This document shows, piece by piece, positions 57,728 to 64,000 of a stretch of DNA of 64,000 bases (position 1 is the first letter of the stretch; each line of letters begins with the position of its first letter). Made by a program: the position numbers and the translations under genes. The stretch covers positions 87,859-151,858 of the forward strand of contig NZ_JAATUR010000003.1 of the NCBI RefSeq assembly GCF_011881725.1. Reading direction: 5' to 3'. The DNA is from Escherichia coli. GTDB lineage: Bacteria > Pseudomonadota > Gammaproteobacteria > Enterobacterales > Enterobacteriaceae. Below the pieces are notes generated by a model. That model searched no databases, had not been told where the DNA came from, and saw only the letters and a program-made list of their open reading frames with translations.

Positions 57728-60388
57728 ATGAGTCAGCGAGGACTGGAAGCACTACTGCGACCAAAATCGATAGCGGTAATTGGCGCATCGATGAAACCCA
57801 ATCGCGCAGGTTACCTGATGATGCGTAACCTACTGGCGGGAGGCTTTAACGGACCGGTATTACCGGTAACGCCTGCCTGGAAAGCAGTACAAGGCGTACT
57901 GGCCTGGCCGGACATCGCCAGTCTGCCTTTTATCCCTGACCTCGCGGTACTGTGTACCAATGCCAGCCGCAATCTGGCGCTTCTTGAAGAACTCGGCGAG
58001 AAAGGCTGTAAAACCTGCATTATTCTTTCTGCTCCGGCATCGCAACACGAAGATCTCCGTGCCTGCGCCCAGCGCCATAACATGCGTCTGCTTGGGCCAA
58101 ACAGTCTGGGGTTACTGGCTCCCTGGCAAGGTCTGAATGCCAGCTTTTCGCCTGTGCCGATTAAACGCGGCAAACTGGCGTTTATTTCGCAATCTGCTGC
58201 CGTCTCCAACACCATTCTCGACTGGGCGCAACAGCGTGAAATGGGCTTTTCGTATTTTATTGCGCTCGGCGATAGCCTGGATATCGACGTTGATGAATTG
58301 CTCGATTACCTGGCGCGCGACAGTAAAACCAGCGCCATCCTGCTCTACCTCGAACAATTAAGCGATGCACGGCGCTTTGTTTCGGCTGCCCGAAGCGCCT
58401 CGCGTAATAAACCGATTCTGGTCATTAAAAGCGGACGTAGCCCGGCGGCACAACGGTTGTTGAACACGATGGCAGGAATGGACCCGGCATGGAATGCAGC
58501 TATTCAGCGTGCCGGTTTACTACGAGTGCAGGACACTCACGAACTGTTTTCGGCAGTAGAAACCCTTAGCCACATGCGTCCATTGCGTGGCGACCGACTG
58601 ATGATTATCAGTAACGGTGCCGCGCCAGCTGCGCTGGCGCTGGATGCCTTATGGTCACGCAATGGCAAGCTGGCAACGCTAAGCGAAGAAACCTGCCAGA
58701 AACTACGCGATGCGCTGCCAGAACATGTAGCAATCTCTAACCCGCTCGATCTGCGCGATGACGCCAGCAGTGAGCACTATATTAAAACGCTGGATATTCT
58801 GCTCCACAGTCAGGATTTTGATGCGCTGATGGTTATTCATTCGCCCAGTGCTGCCGCTCCCGCCACAGAAAGCGCACGGGCATTAATTGAAGCGGTAAAA
58901 CATCACCCTCGCAGCAAGTTTGTTTCTCTGCTGACGAACTGGTGCGGCGAACACTCCTCGCAAGAAGCACGACGTTTATTCAGCGAGGCCGGGCTTCCGA
59001 CCTATCGCACACCGGAAGGTACTATTACCGCTTTTATGCATATGGTGGAGTACCGTCGAAACCAGAAGCAGTTGCGCGAAACACCGGCATTGCCCAGCAA
59101 TCTAACCTCTAATACCGCAGAGGCACACATTCTGTTGCAGCAGGCCATTGCCGAGGGTGCAACATCGCTCGATACCCATGAAGTTCAGCCTATCCTGCAA
59201 GCGTATGGCATGAACACGCTTCCCACCTGGATTGCCAGCGATAGTACTGAAGCGGTGCATATTGCTGAACAGATTGGTTATCCAGTGGCACTGAAATTGC
59301 GCTCACCGGATATTCCACATAAATCGGAAGTTCAGGGCGTCATGCTCTACCTGCGTACAGCCAATGAAGTCCAGCAAGCCGCAAACGCTATTTTCGATCG
59401 GGTAAAAATGGCCTGGCCGCAGGCGAGGATCCACGGTCTGCTGGTGCAAAGTATGGCTAACCGTGCTGGCGCCCAGGAGTTCCGGGTAGTGGTCGAGCAC
59501 GATCCGGTTTTCGGGCCGTTGATCATGCTGGGCGAAGGTGGTGTGGAGTGGCGTCCTGAAGATCAAGCCGTCGTCGCACTGCCGCCGCTGAACATGAACC
59601 TGGCCCGTTATCTGGTCATCCAGGGAATTAAAAGTAAAAAGATTCGTGCGCGCAGTGCGCTGCGTCCACTCGACGTAGCAGGCCTGAGTCAATTGCTGGT
59701 GCAAGTTTCCAATTTGATTGTCGATTGCCCGGAAATTCAGCGTCTGGATATTCATCCTTTGCTGGCTTCTGGCAGTGAATTTACCGCGCTGGATGTCACG
59801 CTCGATATTGCGCCGTTTGAAGGCGATAACGAGAGCCGCCTGGCTGTGCGACCATACCCGCATCAGCTGGAAGAGTGGGTAGAATTGAAAAACGGTGAAC
59901 GTTGCTTATTTCGCCCGATTTTGCCAGAAGATGAACCACAGCTTCAGCAATTCATTTCACGAGTCACTAAAGAAGATCTTTATTACCGCTACTTTAGCGA
60001 GATCAACGAATTTACCCATGAAGATTTAGCCAACATGACGCAGATCGACTACGATCGGGAAATGGCGTTTGTAGCGGTGCGACGCATTGATCAAACGGAA
60101 GAAATCCTCGGCGTCACGCGTGCGATCTCCGACCCTGATAACATCGATGCCGAATTTGCCGTACTGGTTCGCTCGGATCTCAAAGGGTTAGGGTTAGGTC
60201 GGCGGCTGATGGAAAAGTTGATTACCTATACGCGAGATCACGGACTGCAACGTCTGAATGGTATTACGATGCCAAACAATCGTGGCATGGTGGCGTTGGC
60301 CCGCAAGCTCGGGTTTAACGTCGATATCCAGCTCGAAGAGGGGATCGTTGGGCTTACGCTAAATCTTGCCCAGCGCGAGGAATCATGA
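57728..60388 (+). CDS. patZ: peptidyl-lysine N-acetyltransferase PatZ (Pat/Pka)
   Basis: 886 residues. An inactive NDP-forming acyl-CoA synthetase-like region (CoA-binding fold ~8-130 with VIGASMKPNRAGY, succinyl-CoA-ligase-like part to ~450, ATP-grasp ~490-700) is fused to a C-terminal GNAT domain (~725-886, LVRSDLKGLGLGRRLMEKLI). It acetylates lysines, including the catalytic lysine of acetyl-CoA synthetase, shutting off acetate activation. GGGAG precedes the ATG. Full length, no damage seen. Confidence 0.96.
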   Translation: MSQRGLEALLRPKSIAVIGASMKPNRAGYLMMRNLLAGGFNGPVLPVTPAWKAVQGVLAWPDIASLPFIPDLAVLCTNASRNLALLEELGEKGCKTCIILSAPASQHEDLRACAQRHNMRLLGPNSLGLLAPWQGLNASFSPVPIKRGKLAFISQSAAVSNTILDWAQQREMGFSYFIALGDSLDIDVDELLDYLARDSKTSAILLYLEQLSDARRFVSAARSASRNKPILVIKSGRSPAAQRLLNTMAGMDPAWNAAIQRAGLLRVQDTHELFSAVETLSHMRPLRGDRLMIISNGAAPAALALDALWSRNGKLATLSEETCQKLRDALPEHVAISNPLDLRDDASSEHYIKTLDILLHSQDFDALMVIHSPSAAAPATESARALIEAVKHHPRSKFVSLLTNWCGEHSSQEARRLFSEAGLPTYRTPEGTITAFMHMVEYRRNQKQLRETPALPSNLTSNTAEAHILLQQAIAEGATSLDTHEVQPILQAYGMNTLPTWIASDSTEAVHIAEQIGYPVALKLRSPDIPHKSEVQGVMLYLRTANEVQQAANAIFDRVKMAWPQARIHGLLVQSMANRAGAQEFRVVVEHDPVFGPLIMLGEGGVEWRPEDQAVVALPPLNMNLARYLVIQGIKSKKIRARSALRPLDVAGLSQLLVQVSNLIVDCPEIQRLDIHPLLASGSEFTALDVTLDIAPFEGDNESRLAVRPYPHQLEEWVELKNGERCLFRPILPEDEPQLQQFISRVTKEDLYYRYFSEINEFTHEDLANMTQIDYDREMAFVAVRRIDQTEEILGVTRAISDPDNIDAEFAVLVRSDLKGLGLGRRLMEKLITYTRDHGLQRLNGITMPNNRGMVALARKLGFNVDIQLEEGIVGLTLNLAQREES

Positions 60389-60501
60389 GTAAGGTACTGG
60401 AAATGTTGACCACTTAATCGGGACTGGTGTTATTATTGCCCGCTTATGTCGTCTGCATTGCACAGAGGACCCTTCAATGAACAGAGAAGAAATGCACTGT
60501 G

Positions 60502-61857
60502 ATGTTGTCAAAATTTAAGCGTAATAAACATCAACAACACCTTGCCCAACTACCCAAGATTTCTCAATCAGTTGATGATGTCGATTTCTTTTACGCTCCC
60601 GCCGACTTCCGGGAGACGCTGCTGGAAAAAATAGCCAGCGCGAAGCAGCGCATTTGCATTGTTGCCCTGTATCTCGAACAGGATGACGGTGGCAAAGGCA
60701 TTCTGAACGCGCTATATGAGGCTAAACGGCAGCGTCCGGAACTGGATGTGCGGGTGCTGGTCGACTGGCATCGTGCGCAACGTGGACGCATTGGCGCTGC
60801 GGCATCTAACACTAACGCTGACTGGTACTGCCGCATGGCGCAGGAAAATCCGGGCGTAGATGTTCCGGTTTATGGCGTTCCGATCAATACCCGTGAAGCC
60901 CTCGGCGTTCTGCACTTCAAAGGCTTTATCATCGATGATAGCGTACTTTATAGCGGTGCCAGCCTGAACGATGTTTACCTGCATCAGCACGATAAATATC
61001 GCTATGACCGTTATCATCTGATTCGTAACCGTAAGATGTCAGACATTATGTTTGAATGGGTTACGCAGAATATTATGAATGGTCGCGGCGTTAATCGTCT
61101 GGATGATGTTAATCGTCCAAAAAGTCCGGAAATCAAGAACGACATTCGCCTGTTTCGCCAGGAACTGCGTGATGCCGCTTATCATTTCCAGGGCGATGCC
61201 GATAACGATCAGCTTTCTGTAACGCCGTTGGTAGGTCTGGGGAAATCGAGTCTGTTGAACAAGACCATTTTCCATCTTATGCCATGTGCAGAGCAGAAAT
61301 TGACCATCTGCACGCCATACTTCAACCTGCCAGCCATCCTTGTGCGCAATATCATCCAGTTGCTGCGCGAAGGCAAAAAGGTCGAAATCATTGTTGGTGA
61401 TAAAACCGCGAACGACTTCTACATTCCTGAAGATGAACCTTTCAAGATAATTGGCGCACTGCCTTATCTCTATGAGATCAATCTGCGTCGCTTCCTGAGC
61501 CGTTTGCAGTATTACGTCAATACCGACCAGTTAGTGGTCCGTTTATGGAAAGATGACGACAATACCTATCACCTGAAAGGGATGTGGGTTGATGATAAGT
61601 GGATGCTGATAACAGGTAATAACCTGAATCCGCGCGCCTGGCGTCTGGATCTGGAAAACGCTATTTTGATCCACGATCCCCAACTGGAGCTTGCGCCGCA
61701 GCGTGAGAAAGAACTGGACCTGATCCGCGAGCATACCACCATTGTTAAGCATTACCGCGATCTGCAAAGTATTGCTGATTACCCGGTGAAAGTTCGCAAA
61801 CTTATCCGCCGTTTACGCCGCATCCGCATCGACCGATTAATTAGCCGAATCCTGTAA
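60502..61857 (+). CDS. pssA: CDP-diacylglycerol-serine O-phosphatidyltransferase PssA
   Basis: 451 residues from the ATG at 60502 ([20 protein letters not shown]); a GTG one codon earlier is also in frame. Phospholipase D superfamily with two HKD motifs: His138-X-Lys140 ([11 protein letters not shown]) and a second in [12 protein letters not shown] near residue 357. It makes phosphatidylserine, precursor of phosphatidylethanolamine. It is peripheral at the membrane, fitting its very basic C-terminus ([14 protein letters not shown]). It is followed by a strong terminator. Confidence 0.98.
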   Translation: MLSKFKRNKHQQHLAQLPKISQSVDDVDFFYAPADFRETLLEKIASAKQRICIVALYLEQDDGGKGILNALYEAKRQRPELDVRVLVDWHRAQRGRIGAAASNTNADWYCRMAQENPGVDVPVYGVPINTREALGVLHFKGFIIDDSVLYSGASLNDVYLHQHDKYRYDRYHLIRNRKMSDIMFEWVTQNIMNGRGVNRLDDVNRPKSPEIKNDIRLFRQELRDAAYHFQGDADNDQLSVTPLVGLGKSSLLNKTIFHLMPCAEQKLTICTPYFNLPAILVRNIIQLLREGKKVEIIVGDKTANDFYIPEDEPFKIIGALPYLYEINLRRFLSRLQYYVNTDQLVVRLWKDDDNTYHLKGMWVDDKWMLITGNNLNPRAWRLDLENAILIHDPQLELAPQREKELDLIREHTTIVKHYRDLQSIADYPVKVRKLIRRLRRIRIDRLISRIL

Positions 61858-61861
61858 TCTG

Positions 61862-61890
61862 AACCCCGTCCTGTACGGGGTTTGTTTTTT
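61862..61890 (+). terminator. pssA terminator
   Basis: AACCCCGT-CCTGT-ACGGGGTT followed by TGTTTTTT, five bases after the pssA stop. The U-tract runs directly into the GGAGG ribosome site of yfiM, so yfiM is either read through or needs a promoter inside pssA. Confidence 0.88.
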
Positions 61891-61900
61891 GGAGGCCACG

Positions 61901-62224
61901 TTGCGTATTCTTTTTGTCTGTTCGCTATTGTTACTTTCTGGTTGCAGCCACATGGCCAACGACAGCTGGAGCGGACAGGATAAAGCCCAACACTTTATCG
62001 CCTCGGCGATGCTTTCCGCCGCCGGAAATGAATACGCGCAGCATCAGGGGATGAGTTCTGACCGTAGCGCCACGTTCGGGCTGTTGTTCTCTGTAGGGTT
62101 AGGCGCGTCAAAAGAGCTTTGGGATAGCCGCCCCGAAGGGAGCGGCTGGAGCTGGAAAGATTTTGCCTGGGATGTAGCCGGTGCAACCACCGGCTATACC
62201 GTCTGGCAAGTAGCGCATCACTAG
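61901..62224 (+). CDS. yfiM: predicted lipoprotein YfiM
   Basis: 107 residues from the TTG at 61901, giving (M)[26 protein letters not shown] sits five bases upstream, which decides this start over the in-frame TTG at 61889. Lipobox LLSGC places the lipidated Cys at about residue 15. The rest ([30 protein letters not shown]) matches the YfiM/DUF2279 family; function unknown. The stop overlaps the end of convergent kgtP by 4 bases. Confidence 0.9.
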   Translation: MRILFVCSLLLLSGCSHMANDSWSGQDKAQHFIASAMLSAAGNEYAQHQGMSSDRSATFGLLFSVGLGASKELWDSRPEGSGWSWKDFAWDVAGATTGYTVWQVAHH

Positions 62225-63519
62225 AGACGCATCCCTTTCCCTTTGCGGTGCAGCATTAAAGAAACCAGAAACGCCACCACGGCCATCAATGTCACATACC
62301 AGAAGAATGCCGTTTCCATTCCTATCGATTTCAGCGACAACGCTACGTACTCCGCCGAACCACCAAATATAGCATTGGCGACCGCATATGACAGACCAAC
62401 GCCTAATGCGCGAACCTGTGCCGGGAACATTTCAGCCTTCAGGATCCCGCTGATTGATGTATAAAAACTCACAATCAGCAGGGCGCACATCACCAGACCA
62501 AAAGCGGCATAAGGAGAGGAGACGTTCTGCAATGCTGACAGAATAGGGACGGTAAAAATAGCGGCCAAAGAGCCGAAGCATAACATTGAGGTTCGACGAC
62601 CAATCTTATCCGACAGCGCGCCAATGAGCGGTTGAATAAGCATAAATACAAACAATGCCGCTGTCATAATGCCACTCGCCACATTGGCGTGCATTCCCGC
62701 TGTATTCACCAGATACTTCTGCATATAGGTGGTGAAGGTATAGAAACAAAGGGAACCCGCAGCGGTAAAACCGAGAACCATAATGAATGCACGGCGATTG
62801 CGCCATAATCCTTTCAGAGATCCAGCTTCTTTTAAAGCGCGTGTTTCATGTTGTGAAGTTTCATCTAACTGGCGGCGTAACCACAGCGCCACAACAGCTA
62901 ACACAGCGCCTAATGCAAAAGGAATGCGCCATCCCCACTCTCTGAGTGCAGCATCTTCCATAGTATGTTGTAAAACCACCACAACCAGTAAGGCCAGCAA
63001 CTGACCGCCAATTAGCGTGACATACTGGAACGAAGCGTAGAACCCTTTACGCCCTTCAACGGCAACTTCACTCATATAGGTGGCGCTGGTGCCGTATTCT
63101 CCACCGACGGATAATCCCTGGAATAAACGCGCGAGAAGCAATAATGCCGGAGCCCAGGTACCGATAGTTTCATAACCTGGCAGGCAGGCGATGACTAGCG
63201 ATCCAAAACACATCATACATACCGATAACAGCATCGATTTTTTACGACCATGTTTATCGGCTATGCGTCCAAATAGCCAACCGCCTATTGGACGCATTAA
63301 AAATCCAGCAGCGAAAACACCGGCTGTTTGCAATAGCTGAGTGGTAGTGTTGCCAGAAGGGAAGAAAATGTGGGCGAAGTAGAGGGAACAGAATGAGTAG
63401 ACATAGAAATCGAACCATTCGACCAGGTTGCCTGAAGAGGCCCCTACAATTGCCCAGATGCGGCGACGAGTATCACTACTTGTCAGGTTGCCGTCTGTCG
63501 TTACAGTACTTTCTGCCAT
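62221..63519 (-). CDS. kgtP: alpha-ketoglutarate/H+ symporter KgtP
   Basis: 432 residues, 12 predicted membrane segments. Metabolite:H+ symporter branch of the MFS with the loop signature [16 protein letters not shown] between TM2 and TM3 and a related [12 protein letters not shown] in the second half. It imports 2-oxoglutarate with protons. A promoter with TTGCAT (63614-63619) and TATAAC (63590-63595) lies upstream, with a palindrome across its -35. It is convergent with yfiM; the stop codons overlap. Confidence 0.96.
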   Translation of the reverse strand: MAESTVTTDGNLTSSDTRRRIWAIVGASSGNLVEWFDFYVYSFCSLYFAHIFFPSGNTTTQLLQTAGVFAAGFLMRPIGGWLFGRIADKHGRKKSMLLSVCMMCFGSLVIACLPGYETIGTWAPALLLLARLFQGLSVGGEYGTSATYMSEVAVEGRKGFYASFQYVTLIGGQLLALLVVVVLQHTMEDAALREWGWRIPFALGAVLAVVALWLRRQLDETSQHETRALKEAGSLKGLWRNRRAFIMVLGFTAAGSLCFYTFTTYMQKYLVNTAGMHANVASGIMTAALFVFMLIQPLIGALSDKIGRRTSMLCFGSLAAIFTVPILSALQNVSSPYAAFGLVMCALLIVSFYTSISGILKAEMFPAQVRALGVGLSYAVANAIFGGSAEYVALSLKSIGMETAFFWYVTLMAVVAFLVSLMLHRKGKGMRL

Positions 63520-63589
63520 GCCAATATTTCTCCTGCCATAGTCCGATACTTTTGTCGGTTACTGTTGTTTGTTTTTTAGTAAGTGAAAT

Positions 63590-63620
63590 GTTATACATTT
63601 GTTGCATGCGATTATGCAAC
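63590..63620 (-). promoter_or_regulatory. putative kgtP promoter with overlapping palindrome
   Basis: Minus strand: TTGCAT-N18-TATAAC, about 70 bases before the kgtP start. GTTGCAT-N6-ATGCAAC (63601-63620) is a perfect 7-base-arm inverted repeat that covers the -35 and part of the spacer, the usual place for a repressor operator. Regulator unknown; inference only. Confidence 0.5.
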
Positions 63621-63828
63621 ATTAACTGTGAATTTAGTTCGCAGGGGAATGATTATTGAGGATCTTCAGGATAGATTTCTGGTAAGGAGAAGGTATGGAA
63701 GTGGGCAAGTCCAGGAGGCGTATTCATTGTTGAACCAGGCATACACGGGGCTTCCCCACGCCGCGGAACTTTCGTTAACTGGATAAGAGGCGCCAGCATC
63801 GCATCCGGCATTTTTCATCACCAGCGCA

Positions 63829-63856
63829 AAAAGGCCATCCTGACGGATGGCCTTTC
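63829..63856 (-). terminator. rRNA operon distal terminator (T2-like)
   Basis: On the minus strand AAGGCCATCC-GTCA-GGATGGCCTT is followed by TTTGCGC. It matches the rrnB T2 hairpin known from expression vectors. With the adjoining region it marks the end of an rRNA operon transcribed leftward into this window, rrnG by its position next to kgtP. Confidence 0.85.
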
Positions 63857-64000
63857 GCTTTATTTGATGCCTGGCAGTTTATGAATCACTTTGTGATTCA
63901 CCCTTCGGGCCGTTGCTTCGCAACGTTCAAAAGCTTTCGCTTTTGTCCTACTCTCTTATCGAGTAGCGAACTGCCTCAAAGGTCAGTGCCATACTTCGTA
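63857..64000 (-). other. rrn post-5S terminator-region spacer (rrnG by position)
   Basis: Reading leftward the order is GAGTAGGACAAAAGC..., GAACGTTGCGAAGCAACGG, CCCGAAGGGTG, a variable stem and TAAACTGCCAGGCATCAAAT. This equals the segment between terminators T1 and T2 of rrnB as I remember it, with changed stem sequences. It contains at least four small hairpins. The 5S, 23S and 16S genes themselves lie beyond base 64000. TGCCTGGCAGTT here copies the 3' end of 5S but is not the gene. Confidence 0.75.

Noticed and set aside
63865..63877. ATGCCTGGCAGTT resembling the 3' end of a 5S rRNA gene
   Set aside because: Only 13 bases match the 5S complement; beyond it the sequence is the rrn inter-terminator spacer, not 5S. 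The true 5S must lie past base 64000.

Overview
This window is a stretch of enterobacterial core chromosome that I recognise gene by gene as the iscR-to-rrnG segment of Escherichia coli (or a very close Escherichia). The evidence is gene order, protein identities, REP/BIME repeats, and species-typical small RNAs (glmY, ohsC) and small proteins (shoB, rseD). Many scattered amino-acid differences from the K-12 proteins I remember suggest a different lineage. I see no prophage, insertion sequence, CRISPR array or genomic island.

Left part (1-22 kb): the 5' end of iscR, then trmJ, suhB, yfhR and csiE. Next is the hca system for 3-phenylpropionate/cinnamate: transporter hcaT, regulator hcaR, dioxygenase hcaEFCD, dehydrogenase hcaB. 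yphA follows, then the yph cluster on the minus strand (yphG-F-E-D-C-B). The cluster encodes a sugar-type ABC transporter with an epimerase-like protein, a zinc dehydrogenase and a large TPR protein, and faces the ROK regulator yphH. yphG carries an in-frame amber codon, the one clearly broken gene.

Middle (22-48 kb): glyA and hmp diverge over a region with PurR, MetR and NsrR sites. glnB lies next to the glrK-qseG-glrR two-component operon. Upstream of that is the sRNA gene glmY with a textbook sigma-54 promoter, three perfect GlrR palindromes and an IHF match. purL has a PurR box. Then come mltF, tadA, pgpC, yfhH and yfhL, the shoB/ohsC type I toxin-antitoxin pair, acpS-pdxJ, recO-era-rnc with the RNase III-sensitive leader hairpin, lepA-lepB, and the sigma-E operon rseD-rpoE-rseA-rseB-rseC with its sigma-E promoter.

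Right part (48-64 kb): nadB behind a perfect NadR box, then trmN6, srmB, yfiE, eamB, grcA (two FNR sites and a PdhR site), ung, yfiF, trxC, tapT, patZ, pssA, yfiM and kgtP. The last ~170 bases resemble the terminator region of an rRNA operon (rrnG by position) read leftward. Its 5S gene lies beyond the window.

Most content is well-characterised core genome. The points most worth a second look are the yphG amber codon, a 21-bp AT-rich inverted repeat between yfhL and shoB, an unassigned hairpin in the lepA leader, candidate operators at yphH and kgtP, the covarying hairpins in the rrn terminator region, and four convergent gene pairs whose stop codons overlap. Statements about K-12 or about published regulation are from memory; no search was run.
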